A DNA stretch of 64,000 nt from Euphorbia lathyris. Its lineage: Eukaryota > Streptophyta > Magnoliopsida > Malpighiales > Euphorbiaceae. Under the pieces are notes generated by a model. The model was given only the letters and a program-made list of their open reading frames with translations, was not told where the DNA came from and made no database searches. Positions within the stretch are counted from its first letter, which is position 1. Each line of letters begins with the position of its first letter. Where the stretch lies: the NCBI RefSeq assembly GCF_963576675.1, contig NC_088913.1, forward strand, positions 84,009,001 to 84,073,000, given 5' to 3'. This document shows, piece after piece, positions 32,140-43,950 of the stretch. Made by a program: the position numbers and the translations under genes.

Positions 32140-33362
32140 CGGATTTCAAATCAAGATATTGGATTCGGAGAAGAAGAGATATTCGAGCAACGGATCGGAG
32201 CCCCACTAAAAGCAGTTAAGAGGGTGAAGACCGATTTTGTTCGCCACGAAATAGAAAGAAATTTTCGACAACCTGTTAGAGAACCATCTCCTCTTTCGAT
32301 ATGCAAACCCTTTCTTCCAATAAGAGATTTACGTTCACACTAGGGGCGAAACCGGGGGGGGGGGGGGGGGGGGGGGCTCGAGCCCCGGCAGGCCGCCAGA
32401 GAATTGAGAATTTTTTTTAGTAATGATGTTTGGTAATATTTTGGAGCGAATTATATTGACTCTATGTAGTATTATTTTAATGTTTAAAGGTAGATGAGAT
32501 GATTAAGAATGCTTACTTCTATTTGAGAGGTCATATGTCCAACTTCCCTTCAACCTCATTTTCTTTTAAAAAGTTTTTATTTATTCTAATTTTATTTTTC
32601 AATAATTATAAAAACATGTTACCATTATTAATTAATTTAAATAGACTCATTATTTTTATTTTGATAACACTTTTGAATTAATTTTTAATATGTCTTTACT
32701 ATTAAAAAAAAGTAAACATATTTAATATTCATTTTTATTATGTCTTTACCATTAAAAAAATAAACATTTTTAATTTTCTATTAGTTCAATGCTAATTTCT
32801 AAAAAAATGATAACATTTTTACAGTTTTAACGCGTTTGAGACTGAAAAAAGTTTGCTTAGTCCTAACGGGCTGAACTTTGAAAATTTACCGCCAACCGCA
32901 CAGTTAATTTTAATTTTTTTTACTGATATGTTTGAATCTCAGATCATCCGGAGTCCTGGTTCAGCCACTGATTCACACCATCACAAAACCATAAAGAACA
33001 TAATATAGTGCTTCATCCACATATCGTGATATCAAGTAAGTAACATTTACATTTCTATTATACTTCCAATTAAAATACTTTAGATTTGTTTTTATACTAT
33101 AAAACCTTAAATCCCTTTACAAACTGTATCTTGAAACATAAACGTTACTTACTTGATGTCTTTATACATGGATAAGGCACTATATTATGCTCTTTATAGC
33201 TTTGTGACGGTGTGAACATAAAAATTCTCAATGGACAAAAGGGTCTAGATGGTTGAACATTTTTTTCCATATCTTGGCATGAACTACTGCTGGTGAGGCT
33301 ATAAGACGATTCTACGCTCGAGTATCTCTTCATATGAGAATCCAATATCTTGATTTCAAATA
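32140..33362. mobile_element. Long inverted-repeat element interrupted by an hAT element
   Basis: GATTTCAAATCAAGATATTGG (from 32142) on the left pairs with CCAATATCTTGATTTCAAAT (33342-33361) on the right. Further pairs occur inward (GAGATATTCGAGC / GCTCGAGTATCTC; GTTCACAC / GTGTGAAC; CAAGTAAGTAAC / GTTACTTACTTG). Subtracting the insertion at 32341-32970, the element is about 600 bp, a fold-back MITE. Non-coding. Confidence 0.6.
32341..32970. mobile_element. hAT-like element with a G(23) run at its end
   Basis: TAGGGGCGAAACC at the left and GGTTCAGCCACTG at the right pair at 9 of 13 positions. Flanks GTTCACAC (32333-32340) and ATTCACAC (32971-32978) are an 8-bp duplication with one mismatch. 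A run of 23 G lies at 32354-32376. The interior is AT-rich and non-coding. Confidence 0.65.
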
Positions 33363-35002
33363 CTTTATTTTTTATCAAAATTTCCTTCTTTTATTTTATA
33401 CTTTTATCAAAGACATAACATGAGGTTTTTTTATTAGTATAAAATTTTAAATGTAAATATTATTCCATTCATTAGCGGTACATTATATAAAAAAAATTAA
33501 TAAAATATAAATAAATTTAATGATATAATTATTTTTATTATTTTTAACTTATAAAAATTACTTTCAAAAGGAATTTTCAATTTCCTTTTACTCTTAATTT
33601 TAGAAACCATCAAATATAATTAACTATAACATAAAATTCAAAGTGAAAAGATATTAATGAATATATATAATTGATATTTGTAAAAAAAAAAACACATAAT
33701 TGATAACTAACCTATATTTTCATAGTAACTAACTTTTATATTTGTTTCTAATTTAGATTAGATCTTGAATTAATATATAAAATTGAAATTTGATTATAAA
33801 GTATGAAAATGGAGAATAAGGTTCACAAGAATTGATTAAATCATAATATATATATTAAAAGTATTTTAAGAAATATAATATTAAAAATGTCTAATTTGAC
33901 AGAAGATAGTACAATGGATCTGAATATTTAAATTAACCTTTAAAACTGCACCAGTTTCATAATTTATCCTCAATAAAAATTTAAACCAATTTGATTTTAG
34001 GTTTAATCCAAAATAACGAGTCATTTGATTTATCACGTCTTCAAATTAAAAAGTTAAATTGATACCAAACATGTGTTATTTATTTTGCTTTAAAGGCCAA
34101 AATTAATAAAGGAAAATTTACAAAAGGACACATTTGAGGAGTTCCATTTAAATTCCTAAATACCCTCAAACTCTTAAACTTTCTATCTTAGTTCAACTTC
34201 TAATTCAATTCAATTCAACCCCTAATACAATTCAATACCATCAATTCTCAATTTTGTATTTCTCAAGGTAATTTTCAATTCAGTACCATCAATTCCGAAT
34301 TCAATTTAATTTCATTCAATTTCAACTCCTTAACTTCCCAAATCAATATACCACACAATTAGACTCTCAATTTCTTTTCTTCTCAGAATCTCATTTTCAT
34401 TTTCCTGTCCTTTTTCATACAAATGTGGACCCTTATTCACCAATTAGGATCGCAAATCACCAAATACGAACATAATTTATATATGATTAACTTAAAGTCA
34501 TAAACGAATAATCGCAAATTAACTCAAACCCAAATAATTCAACTTCTAAACAAATAAATCATACCAATAAAACTCAAATGAGTTAAAAAATATCTTTATA
34601 TTCATTAAAATTAAGACTAACCAAATATAAGACATTCAATTCACGCTAAAGCACCACAAAAACAAACAACAATTCAACTATTAAACAAATAAATCACACC
34701 AATAAAAAAAATTATCATTATACTCCGTTATCATTAATCCTAACCAAACATATAACACATCCAATTCATACTAAATTGCCACAAAAACAAACAACAATAA
34801 CAACACGAAGGGTTTGTACGAATAAGTGTTTTTTTTAAAAAAATGTATTTAAAAAATCTAGTTTGATAATATCCGTCTAAAAATATAAAGACCTATCATT
34901 GGGCCAATTTTATAAATTTCCCCTTAATCACCAAACTTAATTTTACACTAAATTCATTATACTAACTTAAAGCTAAATTGATATTTAATTGACTAATTAG
35001 GA
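33363..35002. other. AT-rich intergenic DNA
   Basis: About 1.6 kb without a recognisable gene or bounded element. Around 34180-34330, short CAATTCAATTC-type words recur as an irregular low-complexity tract. Confidence 0.6.
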
Positions 35003-35730
35003 CCTGTTTGGCTGCAATATCAAGTATATTCTCGGATAACAACCCAAATTCACTCTCTATTCTATGTTTTTAAAAACTTCCAGTCTTTCACCACACTACT
35101 GACCGCCGGCGACATTTCCCATGCAAAATAATTACAGATCCAAAATCCCATCAGTGAAACGAATCGTTTTAGTAGTTTTTTTTTTACAAAGAAAAATGAA
35201 AAATCAGCAAAAAGAAAACAAAACGCATGGAAGGAAAATGAGGCTCAGATCCAAAAGATCAGGGAAGGAAAATATATACCGTCATGGCTGCAGCAACCGG
35301 TTGCCAATGAAAAAGACCAAAATGCCCTTCTCAATTTTCTCAGGCCATCCAGGTTACCTTGCCGATGAAAATGGTACTATTCTCCATTTCCTGATCGGAC
35401 GCTCCCGGAAAAGTAAGGATCGGCATCATCACAGCCTCGTTCTTTCTTTCTTTCTTTGTTTTTTTTTTTTTTTTTTTTTTTTTGAGGTAATGGAATTGGA
35501 AATGGAAGAGATTGAGAGAGAGAGAGACATAGAGAATCATCGACTCAGCCAAGCAGCGCCGCACACGGCGACTCTGCGGTTGAGCCTCATCCCGGGAGCG
35601 TCAAAACCCTACTTTGTCTTTGCTTGGTTTTTATAGTGATTTGTTTCTGTTTTTGCCCTTTCGTCTTATGCTTTAAGATTTAGGCATCTGCTTCCGCATT
35701 GTAAGGATGTTTTAGTCATTACATAGCTTA
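35003..35730. repeat. Gene-like duplicated segment, copy 2
   Basis: Partner of 11741-12440. On the minus strand the order is TATAAAAACC (about 35627), the telo-box-like TAGGGTTTT (about 35609), a leader with a (CT)n and A(n) tract, a short ORF (MPILTFPGASDQEMENSTIF) and a possible GTAACC donor. The plus strand offers TTTTCTCAG and GTAAGG splice-like sites in the same places as copy 1. A one-base difference alters the end of the minus-strand ORF between copies, so coding conservation is not supported by this pair. Function unknown. Confidence 0.6.
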
Positions 35731-36799
35731 GTAAATTTTTGTCTTTCTAATGAGAGGTAACCATTAGCAAATTGTATTGAATTAATATTTAAAATGACCC
35801 CTAAAATTAGGGGTATAACCAATTTAGTCTAAATTAAATTGTAAGTGTTAATTCAGTTTGCAAATTAGTAAATTGGCTGAAATTTTATAGATTTTAGAGT
35901 AAATAATTTATTAGTTTTTTAATTTAATATATTGTTTAGTTATTTTATTTTAAAAAATATATTATACTGTCATTATTCTTTGTCACAGTTAACCTTTTAA
36001 TCATTCTGTTTTTTTTTTCAAATTTTTAACTGTTATATCCTACATAAATAGGTAGACAAAAAACAACAGAGTAACATAATCATTTTATATCATACCGTCG
36101 TTATCCTGAAAGCTAAGATATGTTTCGTTAAAAAAAAAAATAGAATTCATCAAATTGTATTTTCACGGTCATGAATCTTACAATCTCCATTGTAAACATA
36201 CATCGTTTTATCACTTGCAAATAATAGATCACAAGCATATGTATACACGTGAAAAAATTAAAAATATTATAGTGTCATATAGGAATGGACAAGAAAACGC
36301 GCAGAACATGAGATCATTTTTTTTAATGTGTATATCATATGATTTTATCTAATAATGTCTATCAAAGGTAAAATTGCTCTTGGCTATTCAATATTAAAGG
36401 CATTTAGAATTTATTATGCATTTTATCAAAAAAAAAAAAAATATTATGCATTATTATGCAGAAATCCACATATGTCATGTGATTTTTGTTTGTGCAAATA
36501 AATTGTTAGCAAAATCAGAAGGAATAAATTGGCATCCATGGTTTATAGATCATCAAGTCATCGGATATGCAATTTCATATTCCGGGAAGAAATACAATTT
36601 GACATTTGCAACTGTTAAGGAAAATTAGAAGAAAACTAAAACCTTCCAAAAAACTCCAAAACATTCCTTACTAAATTCTAAATCAATTATAGCAAGAAAA
36701 TGAAGTATCCTATGAAGTTATGGGGATTCAAATCTGCCTAAAAAGACTCCAAAACCTTTCTTACTAAATTCCAAATCAATTAGGAACCACTCTTTATCC
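35731..36799. other. AT-rich DNA with a MITE and a local direct repeat
   Basis: A member of the GGGTAAAATTG MITE family lies at about 36030-36410 (CACGTGAAAAAATTAAAAA, GGTAAAATTGCTCTTGGC). A direct repeat of about 40 bp (ACTCCAAAAC..TTCTTACTAAATTC) starts near 36652 and 36748. No gene. Confidence 0.55.
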
Positions 36800-36889
36800 A
36801 CCATGAATTATCTAGATAACTTTCTCATTATAGGGGTTCTCTTTAATCCAAATGCCTATTTTCATAATTTGCAATCGCGTATCCCGCAA

Positions 36890-38125
36890 CCACATATTGC
36901 TTCGATTTCACAGGATCCTTTGAGAAAGCCTGATTTGGAGGTGTAGGGCAGGTCATTTGTGAAGGTCCTTCCTAGGAATCTAGATCCGACTATTTGCTCG
37001 TCTGTCGTGATTTCCGATATTAGCGGTCTTCGATCGGTTCGAATTTCTCAATCTGCCTATGATAGGCGTGCGACCCTTTGCTCCTCATCTTTGATTGGCA
37101 TGTTAATCTTAAACAAAGGAGTTGTCCCATGGAAGGTTCTTTTTTTTAAGGAAACTTTAACAAAGGTTTGGGGTTTGAAGGATTCTTGGCGACTGATATC
37201 TATTGGGAGAGGCTTTTTTCATGTGGTTTTGGGATCCCATGAGATCAAGAATCAGTTGCTAGCGTGGGGAATTACTAAGCCAGGTACTTTCTATTTGCAA
37301 CCCTGGGTTCCAGACTTTGACCCCTATGCTGAGACGTCTACAAATGCTCAGATTTGGGTTAGATTATATTCTCTTCCGTGGGAGTATTGGGATCCTCAAA
37401 TTCTTTCGGATATTTCAAAGGGTATTGGAGGGCGTATATGATTTGATAATACCACTGTTGAAGGTGAGTTTGGTCATTATGTTATAATGTTAATTGATGT
37501 GGATTTGATGAATGAGCTTCCTGTTAAAATGGGTATTGAGAGAGAAGGAAAACAAATTTGGATAGGTGTGGTGTATAAGATATTACCAAGCTTCTCTAAA
37601 GTTTGTTCAAAAATTGACCACATGGCTTATGACTGCAGGAAAAATAAAAAACCATTGGAAAATGTTCTAGAGGCTCCGGTTATTGAAAGAAAACGTACAA
37701 TGGTTTCACAAGAGAGGAAGTTTGTGAAAAAGCCTAATGCAATTCAGACTGAGGTGCCTGTTCAGCATGGCACTTCACGGATTGATTCTGAGCTTAGGCC
37801 TCCTACTGATGCTGCTTGCATGGCGGAGGTTGTTCTACCTGGCAGCCCACAGCTTAGGAAGGAGGATGAACACAGTTGTGATGAAACTGATAGGCCGGAT
37901 TCACCTGGAATGGACAATATTCTCACTAGATATGAGGGAGCCGATTCAGCATTTGAATCATCATCTCATACTAAATCTTGGGCTGATATAGTGGGGGAGG
38001 ATGACAATAGCTGGAACACGGTTAACACTAAGAAAATAAGGCGAAGGGAAAAAAATATGACAACAACGAAAAATTTGCCAAATCAAAACAAACGAGCTAG
38101 TAAACCTCCGGTCCGTTTTAAATGA
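36890..38125 (+). pseudogene. LINE ORF1: DUF4283-type gag-like protein with degenerate zinc knuckle
   Basis: A single frame with TAG at 36944-36946 and TGA at 37439-37441. The N-terminal part (LIGMLILNKGVVPWKVL, WGLKDSWRLISIGRGFFHV, QPWVPDFDPY, WVRLYSLPWEYWD) matches the DUF4283 domain typical of plant LINE ORF1. A degenerate CCHC knuckle follows (VCSKIDHMAYDC, with the first Cys replaced by Ser). The tail is charged and ends near a predicted overlap with ORF2, which starts at 38122 (ATGA overlap). In working elements ORF1 binds the LINE RNA. Confidence 0.85.
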
Positions 38126-41100
38126 TCTTTCTTTACTGGAATTGTAGGGGGGTTCTTAATAGGGATACTCAGGGTTACTTTCATCGTTTGTGTTCTCTTC
38201 ATAAATTGGATTTTCTTTGTTTAGCTGAGCCTATGGTGGAGTTCAGCTCTGTTAATAAGGCCTTATGGAGAAGGCTTGGTTTGTCTTTAATTGCTATATA
38301 TGAACAATAAGGAGCTTCCAACTCTATGGGTTTTTGCAAAGATTAATTCTTCCATGCTTACCAATATTTGTTTCAGACATGAACAATTTGTTATTCTGAG
38401 TTTGTCTAATTTAAATTCTTTTGTCTGCTTTGTTTACGGGAGCGTTTGGGCAAATAGATGTGTCACTATGTTTGATGATATTTTGGCTCATCAAAATAGG
38501 TTGAATGGGCATTGGATGCTTGTTGGAGATTTTAATTCCGTCCTTGAATCCCACGAGAAATCGGGACGGGCTCCTACTTTGCGTCCTTATAGGGAGTTTC
38601 GTGATTTTATTGATTCTGGTTCTTTTGTTGATGGTCCTAGTCATGGGGCCTTCTTTACTTGGTCTAATGGCAGATTGGCTCTGCGCGGGCTGAATGTCGT
38701 CTGGATAGAGTTTTATTATCTGCTTTATCCTCGGACTTCTGGGAATCAGTTTGCAGTTTGGATTTACCGCGACATCACTCTAACCATTGCCCTTTGATGT
38801 TTAGCTGCTCCAAGAGGAATCGCCCTATCTCTAGATTCAGATTTCAGTCTATGTGGACTGTGCATCGGGGGATTAGAGAGGTGATTGATGATTTTTAGAA
38901 TGGAATGCATCCTAGCTTACCTCCTATGCAAGCTTTATGCGATAAACTCAAGCGACTTCGGTCGGTGCTCCGTCACTGGAATAAAGTGGTTTTTGGTAAC
39001 ATTGATATGTGTCTCACTGATTCTAAGATGGATCTGGCCTGTGTGCAGGCAGAAATCTCTAAGAATTGGTTTACTCCTGAACTACATCATGAGGAGATGA
39101 ATTCTCATGCACACTTGGATAATATTTTGCATTTTGCGTGACAATAGCAGAGTTAGATGGCTTAAGGAGGGAGATCGAAATACCAGCTTCTTCCATCGTA
39201 TGGCATCTATTCGAGTTGCTGCCTCTGGGATTTCGGTGCTTCAAATTGAGGATGAGCTGGTCTTTAATCCGAATCAAATTGGGACACATATTGCTGAATT
39301 TTATTCAAGTCTTTTTAAAAATGATGAGGTCTTGCCGCAGAATTATGGTCTAGTTTATGAGGTTGTTCCACATCTTGTCTCTAACTTGGATAATGATTTG
39401 CTTACTCGTTGCCCGGATATGAATGAAGTTCGTATGGCAGTCTTTGCAATGGATAGCAGTAGTTCTCCTAGATCTGATGTTCAACAGGGGTTCAACAAGG
39501 TGATCTGATGTCTCCTATATTGTTTGGTATTGTCGAGGACTTTCTTAGCCGTTGGTTGCTTCACCTCGTGGACACTGGGCGACTTGCTCCAATGTAATAT
39601 ACTTCTGAAAGGTGTTTTTGACTCATTTATTTTATGCTGATGACATTCTTCTCTTCTACAGGGCCTCTTCGGGTAATCTAGCTGTTAATTAAGGGTGTAT
39701 TTGAGTTGTATGGATCTATCTCGGGTCAGTGTGTTAGTTGGTACAAATCTGAACTATTTCTGGGTTCCTTTGTTTCTTTTGGACGTGGCAATCGTCTTGC
39801 TGATATTATTGGTATTTGTCAAGGGTCTCTTCCATTTCACTATCTTGGAGTCCATTTGTTTTTTGGTTTACCAAAGACAATACATCTGACTAGTTTGATG
39901 GACAGAGTGCTTGCTCACTTTGCTAAATGGAAAGGGCATTATTTGTCTATGGCTGGGAGAGTGGCTCTAGTAAATTCTGTAATTACTGGTAACTTTATTC
40001 ACTCTTTTATCATTTATAAGTGGCCCTCTACGCTGCTTACACGTATGACTAAGCATATGAGGAATTTTATTTGGTCTGAGTCCATTAATTGCAAGAAGCT
40101 TGTCACTGTCCCTTGGAAAATTTGTTGTTAAAACTTCAAAGATGGAGGTCTTGGAATTAAGAATTTGTTTATTCTAAATAAGGCGCTGAATGGAGAGATG
40201 GCTTGGGGTCTTCTTCAGGAAAAGTATCTCTGCTTTAACTTACTTAGAAATCATTTTTCTCAATAAAACAGGACAGTCACGATATTATATCATAAATTCT
40301 TCTATTTGGGGCTCGATAAAATCCATTTATTCTGAAGTTGAGCATCACTATTTTTGGTGGATTGGTCAGCACTCTGAACTTAATTTTTGGAATGGGGCTT
40401 GGATGTGTCCTTCGCTGGCTGCACAAGTTGGCCTATCTGTTAGTCAACAACACCGTTGTTTTGATTTGGTGGAGGATTATTTGGATGGTAATAATTGGCA
40501 TAATCTGCCTGTGTTACCTGAGGATGTGGAGAATAGATTGCGGAATATTAGGCGGGGTAGGGACGATGTTGATATATGTGTTTGGAAGACTGCTATGAGT
40601 GGGGTTCTAACTGTTAAACTCTTGTACGCTTAGCTTAGATCTCCTCCTACTCAACAGCATTGGAGTCATTTTTTAAGGTGTCAGAGTGTTCCTCCTGCAC
40701 ACTCGCTTATTGGATGGCGGGCTTATCTTGGGTATTTGCCAACACATGATCAGCTTCAGTTGCGCGGCTGTCAAGTTGTTTCTCGTTGCAGTTTGTGCTC
40801 GTTAGATACTGAACTGTTGGACCACCTTTTTGTCTCATGTCAGTTTTCCAAATTTATTTTGTCATGGTGTTAGCTCATTGTTTGGAAGACGAATTAACAT
40901 GGACTCGACTCTTAGAAATCTGGTTGATCATGCTGTTATTCAACATTTCAGTACTCAAATCGTTGATTTGTGGGCGACAGCAATTGTTAATACGATTTGG
41001 GCTCTATGGCTTGCTCATAATAAGTCCATTGAGGATGAGAGGGTTGATACTTCTGTCACGTTGGGACAGATTTGGAGAGCTATTCGTGAATCTTCTCACA

Positions 41101-41705
41101 CTAGACGGGGCTCCGTTTGGAACTCGCTAGTTGAACTTCAAATCTTAGGTGAGCTTGGGATTGAAAAGCGTCTTGCTAAGGCTCCGCACATTACTCTGAT
41201 TTTTTGGCAACCACCTTCGAAGGATTGGATTAAGATCAATACTGATGCGTCTGTCACGGGTGCTCCTAGTCATGCAGGTTGCGGAGGTATTTATAGCTCG
41301 CATACTGGCATGTGCCTTGGTGCGTTTGCCTTTCCGATTGAAAGTCCATTTGCTTATCTTGCTGAACTATTTGCTGCTGTTTACGCCATTGACATGGCTA
41401 TCAGCAAAGGTTGGCAGAAAATTTGGTTTGAAAGCGACTCAATGTATGTTGTTCAGATATTCAAATCTAAATCTTGTTCGGTTCCTTGGTTGCTTAGACA
41501 AAAATGGTTCAATTGTTTAAATCAAATCGATTCGGTGGCTTTTGTGGTGTCTTATATTTTTTGTGAAGGAAATCATATTGCGGACTCGCTTGCAAATTAT
41601 GGGCGGACGGCAACAACATCGACTTGGTGGGATGTTGTCCCGAATTTTTGTGGATCGGTCTTTTTTCATGATCGTGTAGGACGTTGCGTTTATCATTTTT
41701 CCTAA
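38122..41705 (+). pseudogene. LINE ORF2: endonuclease, reverse transcriptase (deleted core), zf-RVT, RNase H
   Basis: The endonuclease begins MIFLYWNCRGVLNRDT and continues in another frame with HWMLVGDFNSVL and FFTWSNGRLALRGLN. The linker has VRWLKEGDRNTSFFH. At about 39460-39500 the frame jumps from MDSSSSPRSD to the VQQGDLMSPILFGI motif, so about 170 residues of RT are missing. The Tyr-Ala-Asp-Asp box is still readable near 39635 in a shifted frame. Then LGVHLFFGLP, WKGHYLSMAGRVALVNSV, a zf-RVT region and an intact RNase H (INTDAS, AELFAAVYA, ESDSMYVV, HIADSLANYG) follow. Stops include TAG at 38896 and 40631 and TAA at 40129. Confidence 0.88.
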
Positions 41706-41878
41706 TTCGTTGGCTTCATTTTATTCCTTATTCTTTTTGTATTATGACATTTATTTACTCTTTTAATAAATTTGGTTCGGGGCTTTTTTGAGTCTGTGGT
41801 GGGGGGTGCCACCATAGCTGGGATGTTCGCCGCTTACCATTCTTCGCTAACCAATCTTTAAAAAAAAATCTAAAAAAA

Positions 41879-43654
41879 TAGACAAAATGATTAAAGGGTT
41901 AACAGTGACAAAAGATAGAAACGTTATAATTATACCATTTTTTAAAATAAAGGGACTAAAATATATATTATGTAAAAAGATGTAGACTAATAAAATATTT
42001 ACCTTAAATTTTAACTATTAAAATTAATTGTATTTAGATAATTTTATCAAAATTGTCAATTTAAATACTTAAATTTCAGCATGAAATTAATTCTAATTTC
42101 TAATTTTAAAAATCATTATTCAACCCCTAATTCAAATTCAAATTTACATTTTTTTTTTGTCAAAATTTAAATTGAAAATGTCAAAAATTTGTTAATTTAA
42201 ACATCTTATATTCAAATAATTAACTGATTCATGCGATCTTATATTCATTTGAAGATAATAATGTTGGGCTGAAATTAAAACATTTACGGGGTGTTTGTTA
42301 GAAGGGATATAGGAAGTGAGATAGTGATAAAAAAACACGAGATAAGTTATTCCGTGTTTGTTTGGGAGATAGAATAGTGAGACAGATGAGGGATAAACCT
42401 CTTATCCCTCAAATCCTATACCATATAAGAGGTGAAATAAGCCCTTACGATTTTAATAGGATGGAAAAGTCCATCTTATCCCTCAAATTAATGTTATGTA
42501 ATTTAAATAAGGTTAAAATAGTAAAATGCATTATTTTATCTCTATTCATATCCCGCATACCAAATATTGAATAATAATTCTCGACTATCATATTTTTATC
42601 CTTATTTCAACCATTTATCCTTATCCCTATTCCAAACTTTATCCTTATCTATGTCCCAATAGAATACGAAACGCCCGTTATATGCTAAATTTTCTGACAG
42701 GTTTGCATGTTTGACTGTCTAAAAGAATTCGAAATTGGATCTCTCGAGAGTCCAAATTAACTAGTATTTTTTTTTAATAAAAATTAACTAGTATTTAGGG
42801 ACGTGAGAGAATATTAATTTTTTAGGAGAAAAAATCCATAAGTCCTGATAAGCATGGTTTTAAAAATCGGACCGGACTAGTCAATTGAACCGGGAGCTCA
42901 GTATGCCTTGAAGCACAGGAGAACGTTCTTTTGCTGATATTATTACCAGTATTCGATATTGGGTTCAATCAGAAACTAGCTAGGTTTCTAGTTCGGTTAT
43001 GCTAATTAGGGGTCAATAATATTGACTCCATTAGAACTGGAAAAAACCGATGAACCGGGATCAACCTGGTAAACCGGTTTTATTCAGGTTTTCTATTGAA
43101 AAACTGCTTTGACCATTTATCCAGAACCATGATTGACCTAATCTTCCATTCCCTCAATGCTATTCTTATAGTCTCCTTAACCTAAATAAAATGTTCAGTT
43201 AGCCCATTGAACTTGTATAAAATGTAATCAATTAATCATTCGGTTGTAAGAAAAAGTAAGTTAAATACAAAAAATGTATTACACGTATCTTAAAAAAAGT
43301 AGAACAACCAAGGTTGATGTATGCGGTTTTAATATTAGAAAAGATAGGTTTTACAGTTAAACAAGTAACAACTTCTTATTCAATCTATTTTGTGAATTAT
43401 GTAATAATATTTTAAGACCTGTGAACAAATACATTTTTTCTATAAAAATATATATTTGTACACATCATTTGATAGTTTTTTTAAGCAAGAGAATTTCATC
43501 ACTTCATACTTGTATATATTCAAAATCAAATTGTGAAAACTTTAATGATATAGAGAGAGAAAATGGAATTGAGATTTTACTCCCTATCTCCAAAATGAAG
43601 AGATTTCTTAATTAATATCAGAAAAGTGAATTAGTTAATGTATTTGTATATGGT
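41879..43654. other. AT-rich DNA with two MITEs
   Basis: A Tourist-like MITE lies at 42288-42676: it starts CGGGGTGTTTGTTAGAAGGG, ends AAACGCCCG, and is flanked by TTA at 42285-42287 and 42677-42679. A second copy of that family is at 55275-55678. A further candidate at 42853-43131 starts CATGGTTTTAAAAATCGG and ends CCAGAACCATG, with no clear duplication. No gene seen. Confidence 0.6.
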
Positions 43655-43950
43655 GTCGGACGCGGACGCCCTTGCACGTTACGGTGTCGACGCCAATGGC
43701 ATTACTTGGTGGAACACGGCACCATGCTTCTGTCAGCCTATGGTTTTTGATGATTTATGTAATATCTGTCATTTACGTTTTTCTTAACTCTTTTTTCCCC
43801 TTTCCCTCCCCTCTATGTACCTTTTTATTTATTTTTTTATAATATATTCGGGTTTTACTGAGCCTGCGGCTGGGGTGCCAACATAGTTGGGATGTCAGCT
43901 TCAGTCCTAGTATTGTCCCAGCTTCCATCAAAAAATATAAAATAAAAAAA
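43655..43950 (+). pseudogene. LINE 3' fragment: RNase H end and 3' tail
   Basis: Reads SDADALARYGVDANGITWW and ends at a TAA near 43786. Then comes a 3' UTR with GCCTGCGGCTGGGGTGCCAA, similar to the 3' UTR of the LINE at 36800-41878 (GTCTGTGGTGGGGGGTGCCA), and an A-rich tail to about 43950. It is a 5'-truncated copy of a related LINE family. Confidence 0.75.

Larger units (their letters stand above)
36800..41878 (+). mobile_element. Nearly full-length LINE with two ORFs, decayed
   Basis: ORF1 (gag-like) is followed by ORF2 (endonuclease, reverse transcriptase, zf-RVT, RNase H). A broken A-rich tail lies at about 41851-41878. The 5' end is placed only roughly because the leader is not conserved. 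A large internal deletion removes most of the reverse transcriptase fingers and palm near 39475. This family differs from the LINEs at 5843 and 50626. Confidence 0.85.

Noticed and set aside
42920..42990. Short coding-like stretch (SFADIITSIRYWVQSE)
   Set aside because: It is too short and lies inside a MITE-like inverted repeat. I could not tie it to a LINE domain with confidence.
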